Shown: positions 25,872-34,628, counted from the stretch's first letter. The stretch is DNA of 64,000 bases from Haloechinothrix_A salitolerans (GCF_039544105.1 NZ_BAABLA010000028.1), one strand, 5' to 3'. Program-made: numbers and translations. Notes: generated by a model from the sequence alone, not told the origin.

Positions 25872-27089
25872 GTGCGATCTGAGACGTGGCCCACAGCGGT
25901 CGTCAACCAGTTGTTGGCCGAACTGCCTGGGCTGAGCGCGCGGATCGTCGCGCGGCTGGCGCGGGATGTGCCGTCGTTTCAGATGCTGCCCGACGACGTA
26001 CTGCAGATGGAGATCCGTCCCGCGGTCGACGAGAACCTCATGATGGTGTTCCAGGCGTTGCGGGACCGCAGCGAGTTCAGCCTGGAACGTCTTGGTGATC
26101 CGCTCCGGCGGGTGATGTCCCGGGTCGAGGAGAACCTGTCGTTCGCGGACGTCTTGCAGGCGTACTTCATCGGATCCCGGATGGCGTGGGATTGGGTGCT
26201 TGAGCACGCGAGCGCCGCTGACCGGGAGGCGCTGCACGAGCTGGTCGCGCCGATGACGAAGCAGATGGAGCGAATGTTCGTCACGGCGACGCGGGTCTAC
26301 TTCGAGGAACAGGAGCACCTGCACAGCGAGGTCGGCCAGGCGCGACGGGATTTGGCAGCCGCGCTGCTCGCGGGAGACCCGGCCGAGGGACTGGAGACCC
26401 CGGCGGGTGTGCGGGTCGCCGAGGGATACGTGGTGTGCGTGTGGCACGTGGCGCGGCCGTCACCGCCGGGCACGGTGCGGTCCACCCTGGTGCGACGACG
26501 GCGCGTTCGGGGCGCGTTCGACGCCGAGTTCGACACCACGGTGCTGACCGTGCTGGACGAGCGCGGCGGTACGGGACTGGTGCCGACCGTGCCGGAGCGT
26601 GCCGACGACGTCATGGCCACGTTGCGCCGGTTTCTGAACGAGCTGAACGGCATCGTCGGCGCACCCGTCGTCGCGACGGCCGCCGTAGCGCCGACGGTGG
26701 GGGAGGTGCCGGACGCGGCGCAGGAGGCGCGGGAGGTCCTTCGGGTCGCGTTGCGACTGGAACGCGCGCCGGGTTTGTACGCGTTGGACGATCTCGTGCT
26801 CGAGGTGCAGTTGGCACGGCCAGGTGTCGCCAACGACCGGCTGGTGCAGCGCCTGGCACCGCTGCGGTCAAGGCATGAGCTGCTGACGACGTTGCGCGCG
26901 GTGATCGAGGCCAAGGACAACCGGCGCAAGGCGGCGTCGGCGTTGCACGTCCATCCCAACACGCTGGCGTACCGGTTGCGGCGGATCGCGGAGGTCACCG
27001 GCTTGGATCCGGCCGACCCCGAAGGGATGCGGGTGCTTTCGGCCGCGCTGACGGCGCACGATCTCCGCGAGGCCGCGTCCGCTGGGTGA
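25872..27089 (+). CDS. PucR family transcriptional regulator
   Basis: 405 residues. The N-terminal 170 residues are helical and likely sense a ligand; the middle is a GGDEF-like region typical of PucR/CdaR proteins; the C-terminal helix-turn-helix reads VIEAKDNRRKAASALHVHPN followed by TLAYRLRRIAEVTGLD, the family signature. The GTG start at 25872 lacks an obvious ribosome site. Its position divergent from the lipase gene suggests it regulates that gene, but this is inference. A 15-base direct repeat (GGCCGCGTCCGCTGG) straddles its stop codon, at 27071 and 27102. Confidence 0.85.
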   Translation: MRSETWPTAVVNQLLAELPGLSARIVARLARDVPSFQMLPDDVLQMEIRPAVDENLMMVFQALRDRSEFSLERLGDPLRRVMSRVEENLSFADVLQAYFIGSRMAWDWVLEHASAADREALHELVAPMTKQMERMFVTATRVYFEEQEHLHSEVGQARRDLAAALLAGDPAEGLETPAGVRVAEGYVVCVWHVARPSPPGTVRSTLVRRRRVRGAFDAEFDTTVLTVLDERGGTGLVPTVPERADDVMATLRRFLNELNGIVGAPVVATAAVAPTVGEVPDAAQEAREVLRVALRLERAPGLYALDDLVLEVQLARPGVANDRLVQRLAPLRSRHELLTTLRAVIEAKDNRRKAASALHVHPNTLAYRLRRIAEVTGLDPADPEGMRVLSAALTAHDLREAASAG

Positions 27090-27183
27090 GCGGTGATCGC
27101 TGGCCGCGTCCGCTGGCGCGACTCACCTCCGGGCATCGGATGCACGCACGGGCGAGCCGCGGCAGGTCAGTAGGATGACCGGC

Positions 27184-28200
27184 ATGCCAGAGCCAGCAAC
27201 GAAGGTCTCCCTGACGGGCATCAAGCCGACCGGCGAACCGCACCTCGGCAACCTGATCGGTGCGATCCGGCCCGCGCTGACGTTGGCCGAGGAGTACGAC
27301 TCGATCTACTTCATCGCTGACTACCACGCGCTGACCACCGAGCGTGATCCGGCCGCGTTCCGGCACTACACGCGGTCCGTCGCGGCGACATGGGTGACCG
27401 CTGGTCTCGATCCGAATAGGACGGTCTTCTACCGGCAATCCGACGTCCCGGAGATTTTCGAGCTGACCTGGGCCATGTCGTGTGTCACCGGCAAGGGCCT
27501 CATGAACAGGGCGCACGCCTACAAAGCCGCCCGTGACCGCAATATCGATGCGGGGGAGGACCCCGACTTCGGCATCAACATGGGGCTGTTCAACTACCCG
27601 GTCCTGATGGCCGTCGACATCTTGATCATGGAGGCGGATGTCGTGCCGGTGGGCCGGGACCAGGCGCAGCACGTCGAGTACGCCGCCGACATCGCGGGCA
27701 GCTTCAACCACCTGTACGGCGACTCGTACCGGTTCAAGATCCCCGAAGCTGTCATTCCTGAGGAGGACTCCGCGCACACCGTGCCGGGCATTGACGGCCG
27801 CAAGATGAGCAAGTCGTACGACAACACGATTCCGCTGTTTCTACCGGAGAACAAGCTCAAGAAGCTGGTGCGGCGGATTCCGACCGACTCCACGCCGGTC
27901 GAGGAGCCCAAGGACCCGAACAGCTCGACGGTGTTCCAAATCCTGGAGCACTTCGCGACGCCGGATGTCATCGCTGACACGCGCAAGCGGCTGGAAGCGG
28001 GCGGCGTCGGCTGGGGTGAGCTGAAGAATCAGCTGTTCGAGGTGCTCAACGCCGAGATAGCACCGCTGCGGGAGCGCTACAACGAGCTGATGGAACCGGG
28101 TAGCGACCTCGACACCTACCTCGCCGAGGGCGCGGAGAAGGCCCGGGAGCGGGCGGGCAAGGTGCTGCGCTCGGTGCGCAAGGCGGTGGGCATCAGCTGA
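27184..28200 (+). CDS. trpS: Tryptophanyl-tRNA synthetase
   Basis: 338 residues. Class I synthetase with the HIGH-type motif GIKPTGEPHLGNLIGAIRPA near the N-terminus and the second signature as GRKMSKSYDNTIPLF. The tryptophan-pocket region reads YFIADYHALTTERDP, then MADVV-type ILIMEADVVPVGRDQAQHVE. The enzyme charges tRNA-Trp in the cytoplasm. The HIGH region differs from the common GxQPSG form, so it may be the second, divergent TrpRS that some actinomycetes carry. Starts at 27175 and 27184 are both possible; AGGA lies eight bases before the second. The gene stands alone, followed by a hairpin. Confidence 0.92.
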   Translation: MPEPATKVSLTGIKPTGEPHLGNLIGAIRPALTLAEEYDSIYFIADYHALTTERDPAAFRHYTRSVAATWVTAGLDPNRTVFYRQSDVPEIFELTWAMSCVTGKGLMNRAHAYKAARDRNIDAGEDPDFGINMGLFNYPVLMAVDILIMEADVVPVGRDQAQHVEYAADIAGSFNHLYGDSYRFKIPEAVIPEEDSAHTVPGIDGRKMSKSYDNTIPLFLPENKLKKLVRRIPTDSTPVEEPKDPNSSTVFQILEHFATPDVIADTRKRLEAGGVGWGELKNQLFEVLNAEIAPLRERYNELMEPGSDLDTYLAEGAEKARERAGKVLRSVRKAVGIS

Positions 28201-28287
28201 CTGTCGTTCCGCGTCGACTGGAAGACCACGGAGGTCTCACGTGCTGCCATCAAGGATCGGCTGACCAGCGGATACGACGTGGATCTC

Positions 28288-28323
28288 GAGCGTTCGCGGT
28301 TGTCTGGACGACCATGAACGCTC
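28288..28323. repeat. Palindromic repeat between convergent trpS and MBL genes
   Basis: GAGCGTTC (28288-28295) pairs with GAACGCTC (28316-28323), and inside it GGTTGTC pairs with GACGACC with one G-U. The whole element closely resembles 47759-47798, so it is a second dispersed palindrome family, again after a stop codon, where it can terminate transcription in both directions. Confidence 0.7.
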
Positions 28324-28336
28324 AAGATCGGACCGC

Positions 28337-29014
28337 TTACCAGCCGCGTTCGCGCCACTCGCCGAGCTTCGGCCGCTCCGCGCCGATCGTGGAGTCGTCG
28401 CCGTGGCCCGGGTAGAACCACGTGTCGTCCGGCAGTGTGCCGAACACGCGCTCCTCGACGTCGTTGAGTAGCGACGTGAACGTTTCCGGCGACGTGGTCT
28501 TGCCGACTCCGCCGGGGAACAGTGAGTCGCCGGTGAACAGGTGCGGGTGCCCGTTCGGGTCGCGGTAGAGCAGCGCGATCGAGCCGGGAGTGTGGCCGCG
28601 CAGGTGGATGATCTCCAGCTCGCAGTCGCCGACGGCGATGGTGTCGCCGTGCTCCAGCAGGATGTCCGGCGGCACCGGCAGCGGGTTGGCGTCGTCCGGA
28701 TGGGCCGCCGTGTTCACGCCGTACGCCCCGGCGACCGCGCCGAGCGCCTGCCAGTGGTCGGCGTGCTGGTGGGTGGTGACGATCGTGCGCAGCGTCGGCC
28801 GGTCGTCGCCGTAGCCGATCATCTCCGAGATGCGCTCCGGCTCGTTCGCCGCGTCGATGAGCAGCGCCTCGCCGCTCGCGCGGCAGGTGAGCAGGTACGC
28901 GTTGTTGTCCATCGGCCCGACGGACAACTTCGTGATCGTCAGCGCGTCCAGCGTGCGCCGCTCAGCGTCGCCGCCGGGCGCGACATTGCCGGTGTAGGTG
29001 TCGAGAATCCGCAC
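28337..29014 (-). CDS. MBL-fold metallohydrolase (glyoxalase II-like)
   Basis: 225 residues from GTG 29014, preceded by GGGTGGGGG. The metallo-beta-lactamase metal motif is TTHQHADHWQALG (HxHxDH), followed by the later ligands in HLRGHTPGSIAL, FTGDSLFPGGVG and WFYPGHGDDSTIG. This is the glyoxalase II-like subgroup, which hydrolyses thioesters or related bonds with two metal ions. The M. tuberculosis relative lies beside uvrA as well. The open frame extends upstream to 29098, but that extension is the 21-base repeat and is unlikely to be translated. Confidence 0.87.
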   Translation of the reverse strand: MRILDTYTGNVAPGGDAERRTLDALTITKLSVGPMDNNAYLLTCRASGEALLIDAANEPERISEMIGYGDDRPTLRTIVTTHQHADHWQALGAVAGAYGVNTAAHPDDANPLPVPPDILLEHGDTIAVGDCELEIIHLRGHTPGSIALLYRDPNGHPHLFTGDSLFPGGVGKTTSPETFTSLLNDVEERVFGTLPDDTWFYPGHGDDSTIGAERPKLGEWRERGW

Positions 29015-29032
29015 GACCCCCACCCTATCGAT

Positions 29033-29085
29033 CCGCCGTGTCCCCCGCCCAGGACGTCGTGTCCCTCGCTCGCTGACGTCGTGTC
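29033..29085 (-). repeat. 21-base tandem repeat upstream of the MBL gene
   Basis: On the minus strand ACACGACGTC occurs twice and ACACGGCGG once, at 21-22 base spacing, in the leader of the MBL gene. Same family as 5362-5412 and 30345-30415. Confidence 0.7.
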
Positions 29086-29192
29086 GCCCATATCTCATGC
29101 GGCCGCCGTCACGTTACGAGGTACGCCGGTGATCACGCACGGCGTCGATCTCGTACTGTGTGTCGGATTCAACTGGTAGACAGGGGACTCGC

Positions 29193-30464
29193 GTGGCCGG
29201 AACCGAAATGCGTGGCAGTGCCGCGCGTCCGCCGAGCGCCCGCAAGATCAACTGGGACTTGATCCGAGTGGTCGCGGTGGTCGCCGTGATGATGGGGCAC
29301 ATCACCTTCATTGGCCCTGCCGTCATGTCCGGTGTTGATCCGTATCCGATCACGTTCTCGGTGCGCATGGGCGCGTCGGTGCTGCTAGTGATCTCGGCGT
29401 TCTTCGCTTGCGTCACGATCCGTCGCGAGGAGCCAGGGAGGTGGTTGCGGCGACGTCTCGCGCGCCTGCTTCCGGCCTACCTCGTCGCGGTCGTCCTCAC
29501 CTACGTCGTCACTCGGGTGGCGGTACTCGCCTTCAACGGCTGGCACGTGCGTCACGGCCTGTTCGGAGTCCTGTTCGGCACGCCGTATGCGGCGTCGTCC
29601 GCGGCGCACGACCCGTGGTACCTACCCACCCCCGCTGACTTGCTGGCGAACCTGACGCTGATGCAGCCGTGGAGCGCGGAATGGCGCTTCCTCGACTGGG
29701 CCTACTGGACGCTCCCGGTGCAGGTCGCGGCGTTCATCGGCGCGGCGATCCTGTGGCGGCACCGGCTGCGCGGCGCCCGGCTCAAGATGCTCGCGCGGAC
29801 GCTCGTCGTTCTCCCGATCGTGTTGTGGCCGCTGGGGTGGCTGCCGCAAGCGGCGAAGACGGTGCTTGGCCCACTTCAAGCGGGCACCGGCATCGGTCAC
29901 GCGTACCTGTTCGGGCTGGGCGTCGCTATCTGGCTGTGGTCGCGACGAGAGATGTCCCACGTCGAACTGGTCGTGCTCGGCTCGATCGGCGTCGTCGTGC
30001 ACTCCATCCGCGCTCCGTTCCCGGTCGAGGCGGGCGTCGGCTTCGCGGTCATGCTCGTGCTGATCGCGGCCGCCGCGCGAGGTCCTGAGTGGGACAACCG
30101 GGTGTTGCGTGCGTTGCGTCGTCCGATCGTGTGGTTGGCCGGCATCAGCTACAGCCTCTACCTGGTGCATCAACAGCTCGGCTTCGTGCTCGCACGCGTG
30201 CTTTCCGACGTCGGCCTGTCCGGCTGGTTGCGGCTCGTCGTCGTCACCGGCGCGGCGTTGCTGGCGGGCTGGGCGCTGGCGGTGCTGGTCGAACGCCCGG
30301 CGTACCGCGCGCTCACACGTGGTCCCCGGCGTCCCGACCGAGGAACACGACGTCGAGAGCGGGGGACACGACGTCCGGAAGGCGGGACACAGCGTCGGGA
30401 ATGGGGGACACGGCGCAAGCGGGTTACCGAACGCGAGCCCGAACTTGTCGGGGGTCGGCTTTAG
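29193..30464 (+). CDS. Membrane-bound acyltransferase (acyltransferase 3 family)
   Basis: 423 residues from GTG 29193, with AGGGGA five bases upstream. About ten membrane segments cover residues 20-375. The family-typical first helix carries INWDLIRVVAVVAVMMGHIT with the conserved His, then RRRLARLLPAYLVAVVLTY and, near the end, GISYSLYLVHQQLGFVLARV with the SxYLxH signature. Such proteins O-acylate cell-surface polysaccharides or glycolipids. The cytoplasmic C-terminus (about 380-423) is made of seven-residue GTRRxxx repeats encoded by the 21-base repeat at 30345-30415, which is probably an insertion rather than functional sequence. Confidence 0.88.
   Translation: MAGTEMRGSAARPPSARKINWDLIRVVAVVAVMMGHITFIGPAVMSGVDPYPITFSVRMGASVLLVISAFFACVTIRREEPGRWLRRRLARLLPAYLVAVVLTYVVTRVAVLAFNGWHVRHGLFGVLFGTPYAASSAAHDPWYLPTPADLLANLTLMQPWSAEWRFLDWAYWTLPVQVAAFIGAAILWRHRLRGARLKMLARTLVVLPIVLWPLGWLPQAAKTVLGPLQAGTGIGHAYLFGLGVAIWLWSRREMSHVELVVLGSIGVVVHSIRAPFPVEAGVGFAVMLVLIAAAARGPEWDNRVLRALRRPIVWLAGISYSLYLVHQQLGFVLARVLSDVGLSGWLRLVVVTGAALLAGWALAVLVERPAYRALTRGPRRPDRGTRRRERGTRRPEGGTQRREWGTRRKRVTEREPELVGGRL
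30345..30415 (+). repeat. 21-base tandem repeat forming the acyltransferase C-terminus
   Basis: Units start with ACACGACGTC/ACACAGCGTC/ACACGGCG at 30345, 30366, 30387 and 30408, exactly 21 bases apart, keeping the reading frame and encoding GTRRRER, GTRRPEG, GTQRREW and GTRRKRV. Confidence 0.8.
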
Positions 30465-30469
30465 CATGG

Positions 30470-30496
30470 GAGCGACGGCTTACTCAAGCCGTGCTC
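30470..30496 (+). terminator. Hairpin between the acyltransferase gene and uvrA
   Basis: GAGCGACGGCTT (30470-30481) pairs with AAGCCGTGCTC (30486-30496) apart from one G/G mismatch, loop ACTC. It begins 6 bases after the acyltransferase stop and lies about 35 bases before uvrA, so it may end the former transcript or structure the uvrA leader. Confidence 0.5.
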
Positions 30497-30530
30497 GCTA
30501 CCCACATCGCCAGTGAAGGGAAACCCTTCG

Positions 30531-33386
30531 GTGTCCGACCGTCTCGTCGTTCGTGGTGCCCGCGAACACAACCTGCGCAGCGTCGACATCGACCTGCCCC
30601 GCGACAGCTTGATCGTGTTCACCGGACTGTCCGGGTCCGGCAAGTCGAGCTTGGCGTTCGACACGATCTTCGCCGAGGGGCAGCGCCGGTACGTCGAGTC
30701 GCTGTCGGCGTACGCGCGCCAGTTCCTCGGCCAGATGGACAAGCCGGACGTCGACTTCATCGAAGGGCTCTCGCCCGCCGTCTCGATCGACCAGAAGTCG
30801 ACGTCGCGTAACCCGCGTTCGACCGTAGGCACCATCACCGAGGTCTACGACTACCTGCGGCTGCTGTACGCCCGCGCGGGTAAGCCGCACTGCCCGCAGT
30901 GTGGCGAACCGATCAGCAAGCAGACGCCGCAGCAGATCGTGGACCAGGTGCTCGACATGGAGGAGCGCACCCGGTTCCAGGTGATCGCGCCGGTCGTGCG
31001 GGGTCGCAAGGGTGAGTACGTCGACCTGTTCGCGAACCTCCAGCAGCAGGGCTACTCCCGCGTACGGGTCGATGGCGCGGTGCACTCGCTCACCGATCCG
31101 CCGAAGTTGAAGAAGCAGGAGAAGCACGAGATCGGCGTCGTCGTGGACCGGCTGACGGTCAAGGCGAGCGCCAAGCAGCGGCTCACCGACTCCATCGAGA
31201 CCGCGCTTCGCCTGGCGGACGGCCTTGTCGAGCTGGACTTCGTCGACCTGCCGGAGCACGACCCGCATCGCACGCGCGGCTTTTCCGAGAACCTGGCTTG
31301 TCCCAACGGGCATCCGCTCGCGGTCGAGGACCTGGAGCCGAGGTCGTTCTCGTTCAACTCACCGTATGGCGCGTGCCCCGAGTGCACCGGCATTGGTGTG
31401 CGCAAGGAGGTCGACCCCGAGCTGGTCGTGCCGGACGACGAACTCTCGCTCGGCGACGGCGCGATCGCGCCGTGGGCGGGTGGCCACACGGCGGAGTATT
31501 TCCAGCGGCTGCTGACGTCGTTGGCGGAGACCATCGGTTTCCGCATGGACACACCGTGGCGCAAGCTGCCCGCGAAGGTGCAGAAGGCCGTGCTGCACGG
31601 GATCAACGAGCAGGTCCACGTCAGCTACCGCAACCGCTACGGCAGGAAGCGCTCGTACTACGCGAACTTCGAGGGTGTCATCCCGTTCCTGGAGCGCAGG
31701 CGGGAGCAGACCGAGTCGGAGTACATGCGGGAGCGCTACGAGGGCTACATGCGCGAGGTGCCCTGCCCGGCGTGCCAGGGCAGTAGGCTCAAACCGGAGA
31801 TCCTCGCGGTGACGATGGAGCACAAGACGATGGGCGCGCGCTCCATCGCCGAGGTCTGCGCGTATTCGGTGTCCGAGGCCTCGGAGTTCCTGGACGGCCT
31901 TGTTCTGGGCGAACGCGAGGCGATGATCGCGGGCGCGGTGCTGAAAGAGATCCAGGCGCGGCTGCACTTCCTACTCGACGTCGGGCTGGACTACCTCTCA
32001 CTAGACCGCGGCGCGGGCACGCTCTCCGGCGGCGAGGCACAACGCATCCGGCTCGCGACGCAGATCGGATCCGGCCTGGTCGGCGTGCTGTACGTGCTGG
32101 ACGAGCCGTCGATCGGGCTGCACCAGCGCGACAACCACCGGCTCATCGAGACGCTGAGCAGGCTGCGCGACCTGGGCAACACGCTGATCGTCGTCGAGCA
32201 CGACGAGGACACCATCAAGTCCAGCGACTGGGTGGTCGACATCGGTCCCGGCGCGGGCGAGCACGGCGGCGAGATCGTGCACAGCGGCCCGTACAAGAAG
32301 CTGCTGAGCAACAAGAAGTCGCTGACCGGCGACTATCTTGCGGGGCGCAAGGAGATCAGCGTTCCCGCGATGCGACGTCCGGTGGACCGCAAGCGCCAGC
32401 TCACCGTGGTCGGCGCGCGGGAGCACAACCTGCGCAACATCGACGTCTCGTTCCCGCTCGGCTGCCTGATCTCGATCACCGGCGTGTCAGGGTCCGGCAA
32501 GTCGACGCTGGTCAACGACATTCTGGCGACGGTGCTCGCGAACAAGCTCAACAGCGCCCGTCAGGTGCCTGGCAGGCACACGCGGGTGCGCGGGCTGGAC
32601 CTCGTGGACAAGCTGGTGCGTGTCGACCAGTCACCGATCGGCAGGACGCCGCGCTCCAACCCCGCCACCTACACCGGCGTGTGGGACCACGTCCGCAAGC
32701 TGTTCGCGGCGACCACCGAAGCTAAGGTGCGTGGCTACCAGCCGGGACGGTTCTCGTTCAACGTCAAGGGCGGGCGCTGCGAGGCGTGCGCGGGTGACGG
32801 CACCATCAAGATCGAGATGAACTTCCTGCCGGACGTCTACGTGCCGTGTGAGGTCTGCAAGGGCGCGCGGTACAACCGGGAGACCCTTGAGGTTCACTAC
32901 AAGGGCAAGACCGTCGCCGAGGTGCTGGACATGCCGATCGAGGAGGCGGCGGAGTTCTTCGAGCCGATCAAGGCGATCCACCGCCACCTCAAGACGTTGG
33001 TCGACGTCGGGCTCGGGTACGTGCGGCTCGGCCAGCCAGCGCCGACCCTGTCAGGCGGTGAGGCGCAGCGCGTAAAGCTGGCGTCCGAGCTACAGAAGCG
33101 CTCCACCGGCAAGACGGTGTACGTGCTTGACGAGCCGACCACCGGACTGCACTTCGAGGACATCTCCAAGCTGCTCGGCGTCATCAACGGGCTGGTCGAC
33201 AAGGGCAACACCGTGATGGTGATCGAGCACAACCTCGACGTCATCAAGATGTCGGACTGGATCATCGACCTCGGTCCCGGCGGCGGTTCCGGTGGTGGCA
33301 CGGTCGTCGCCGAGGGCACTCCGGAGGACGTCGCCGCGATCCCGGAAAGCTTCACGGGCCAATACTTGCAGCCGATCGTGGGCTGA
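30531..33386 (+). CDS. uvrA: UvrABC excinuclease subunit A
   Basis: 951 residues from GTG 30531 (VSDRLVVRGAREHNLR); AAGGGA lies ten bases upstream. Two ABC-type ATPase halves: Walker A TGLSGSGKSSLAFDTIFAEG in the first, TGVSGSGKSTLVNDIL in the second; signatures LSGGEAQRIRLATQ and LSGGEAQRVKLASE; Walker B YVLDEPSIGLHQRD and YVLDEPTTGLHFED. Zinc modules are CPQCGEP, YGACPECTGIG and GGRCEACAGDG with VPCEVCKGARYN. UvrA recognises DNA damage as a dimer and loads UvrB. It stands alone; uvrB is upstream at 12108. Confidence 0.97.
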   Translation: MSDRLVVRGAREHNLRSVDIDLPRDSLIVFTGLSGSGKSSLAFDTIFAEGQRRYVESLSAYARQFLGQMDKPDVDFIEGLSPAVSIDQKSTSRNPRSTVGTITEVYDYLRLLYARAGKPHCPQCGEPISKQTPQQIVDQVLDMEERTRFQVIAPVVRGRKGEYVDLFANLQQQGYSRVRVDGAVHSLTDPPKLKKQEKHEIGVVVDRLTVKASAKQRLTDSIETALRLADGLVELDFVDLPEHDPHRTRGFSENLACPNGHPLAVEDLEPRSFSFNSPYGACPECTGIGVRKEVDPELVVPDDELSLGDGAIAPWAGGHTAEYFQRLLTSLAETIGFRMDTPWRKLPAKVQKAVLHGINEQVHVSYRNRYGRKRSYYANFEGVIPFLERRREQTESEYMRERYEGYMREVPCPACQGSRLKPEILAVTMEHKTMGARSIAEVCAYSVSEASEFLDGLVLGEREAMIAGAVLKEIQARLHFLLDVGLDYLSLDRGAGTLSGGEAQRIRLATQIGSGLVGVLYVLDEPSIGLHQRDNHRLIETLSRLRDLGNTLIVVEHDEDTIKSSDWVVDIGPGAGEHGGEIVHSGPYKKLLSNKKSLTGDYLAGRKEISVPAMRRPVDRKRQLTVVGAREHNLRNIDVSFPLGCLISITGVSGSGKSTLVNDILATVLANKLNSARQVPGRHTRVRGLDLVDKLVRVDQSPIGRTPRSNPATYTGVWDHVRKLFAATTEAKVRGYQPGRFSFNVKGGRCEACAGDGTIKIEMNFLPDVYVPCEVCKGARYNRETLEVHYKGKTVAEVLDMPIEEAAEFFEPIKAIHRHLKTLVDVGLGYVRLGQPAPTLSGGEAQRVKLASELQKRSTGKTVYVLDEPTTGLHFEDISKLLGVINGLVDKGNTVMVIEHNLDVIKMSDWIIDLGPGGGSGGGTVVAEGTPEDVAAIPESFTGQYLQPIVG

Positions 33387-33445
33387 GATTCCGGCCCGGC
33401 CCCACACCCGGGGCTCGCCTGGTACCGAGCACCTACGCTGGCACG

Positions 33446-33886
33446 GTGTCCCGAGACAGCTACCGTTTCCGCAACGTCTGGACCGTGCGTGCACAGATGG
33501 AGGCGGTGTTCGCCGCGCTCGTTGACGTCGACGGGTATCCGGCATGGTGGCCGGACGTGCGCGAAGTACGGCGACGGGACGGTGACTCGGGAGACCTCGT
33601 GGTCCGTGCGGTGTTGCCCGTCGCGTTGCGACTACGGCTCAAGCGCGCCGAGGAAGACCCCGCTGCGGGCACGATGCGGGTGGCGATTTCCGGTGATCTG
33701 GAGGGTTACTGCGCCGCACGGGTCGACGAACACGGCGACCGTACGGTGGTGTGGATCGAACAAGATGTCATGTTGGGCAAACGTGCACTCATGCCGTTCG
33801 AGCCGCTGCTCCGACCCGTGCTGAGAGCCAACCACGCCGCGATGATGTGGCGCGGTCAGCGGGGCCTGCGCCGCCACTTGGCTTGA
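33446..33886 (+). CDS. SRPBCC (polyketide cyclase/START-like) family protein
   Basis: 146 residues. The pattern RFRNVWTVRAQMEAVFAALV followed by YPAWWPDVREVRRRDGDSGD is typical of the START-like helix-grip fold (polyketide cyclase/dehydrase or lipid transport group). It then alternates beta strands and ends with a long C-terminal helix (LLRPVLRANHAAMMWRGQRG). Such proteins bind hydrophobic ligands; no catalytic residues can be assigned. It follows uvrA by 60 bases and may be cotranscribed, but has no evident link to repair. Confidence 0.78.
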   Translation: MSRDSYRFRNVWTVRAQMEAVFAALVDVDGYPAWWPDVREVRRRDGDSGDLVVRAVLPVALRLRLKRAEEDPAAGTMRVAISGDLEGYCAARVDEHGDRTVVWIEQDVMLGKRALMPFEPLLRPVLRANHAAMMWRGQRGLRRHLA

Positions 33887-33972
33887 GCGATCGCGCAGCG
33901 CACCACCGCCCGCGTGTGTCGTGGGACCTTCACCGGGCTCGTGGCGGCTTCGCCGGTCCCTCAGGATGCCGC

Positions 33973-34377
33973 TCAGCTCACCGGTCCGGTGTACTTCTCA
34001 CCTGGTCCCATGCCCGGGGCGTCCGGCACCGCCGACGCCTCGCGGAACGCGCGCTGCACGGATTGCAGCCCGTCGCGCAGTGGCCCCGCGTGCGCGCCGA
34101 GGTACTCCGCCGATGCCGTGACCAGGCCCGCGAGCGCCGTGATCAGCCGACGGGCCTCGTCGAGGTCACGGTGCGGGCTCGTGTCGGGGTCCTCGTCGGC
34201 GAGGCCCAGGCGCTCCGCCGATGCCGACAGCAGCATGACGGCCGCCCTGCTGATGACCTCCACGCTCGGGATCGTCGCCAGTTCGCGTGAGCTGAGCTCG
34301 GAATCGCCGGCGCCAAGGGTGGCGCCGCCCGAGCGACGCTCGGAATAATCGGAGGAGGATGAATCGTTGTGCTGCAC
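33973..34377 (-). CDS. DUF1844 family protein
   Basis: 134 residues. The core IPSVEVISRAAVMLLSASAE followed by the LDEARRLITALAGLVTAS helix is typical of DUF1844, a small helical family usually encoded divergently from infC in actinobacteria. The N-terminus is Ser-rich and probably disordered. GGAAGGG precedes the ATG at 34377. Function unknown; the constant position next to translation initiation factor IF-3 suggests a link with translation, but only by context. Confidence 0.8.
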   Translation of the reverse strand: MQHNDSSSSDYSERRSGGATLGAGDSELSSRELATIPSVEVISRAAVMLLSASAERLGLADEDPDTSPHRDLDEARRLITALAGLVTASAEYLGAHAGPLRDGLQSVQRAFREASAVPDAPGMGPGEKYTGPVS

Positions 34378-34628
34378 GTCTGCTACCCTTCCATGTGCGA
34401 CCAGCCCCTGAGAGATCGGGGGTGAGCAAGTGGAGCCCCGCTCCCACCTGAGTCACCACACCCGGTGGCCGGGTCCGGTCTCGTCGGCGGTGCATGCCGT
34501 CGGCGGAGGTGCCCGTGTATGCGGCACCGATCGGAAGCGGGCCCCAGTTTGCCGTCAGGCAGCAGGGGCTCGACGTATTTGGGGCACCGGGTCACGCAGA
34601 CGAACAGGACATAGACCAAGGAGGCCCC
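34378..34628 (+). promoter_or_regulatory. Structured leader of the infC-rpmI-rplT operon
   Basis: About 250 bases between the divergent DUF1844 start and infC. Visible elements: hairpin ACCCGG-TGG-CCGGGT (34460-34474), the direct repeat GTCGGCGG on either side of TGCATGCC (about 34484-34507), and the perfect ribosome site AAGGAGG (34618-34624). An open frame runs through part of it in phase with infC (from 34494) but is poorly conserved sequence. A long leader fits the autoregulation by L20 known for this operon in other bacteria; the structure here is not one I can match to a named family. Confidence 0.5.

Noticed and set aside
29015..29098. N-terminal extension of the MBL hydrolase
   Set aside because: Encoded by the 21-base repeat; GTG 29014 has a good ribosome site.
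30345..30415. CRISPR array
   Set aside because: The 21-base units are contiguous, without spacers of constant length, and there are no cas genes.
34494..34628. 45-codon N-terminal extension of infC from GTG/ATG 34494
   Set aside because: Lies upstream of a perfect AAGGAGG site and outside IF-3 homology; better read as leader.
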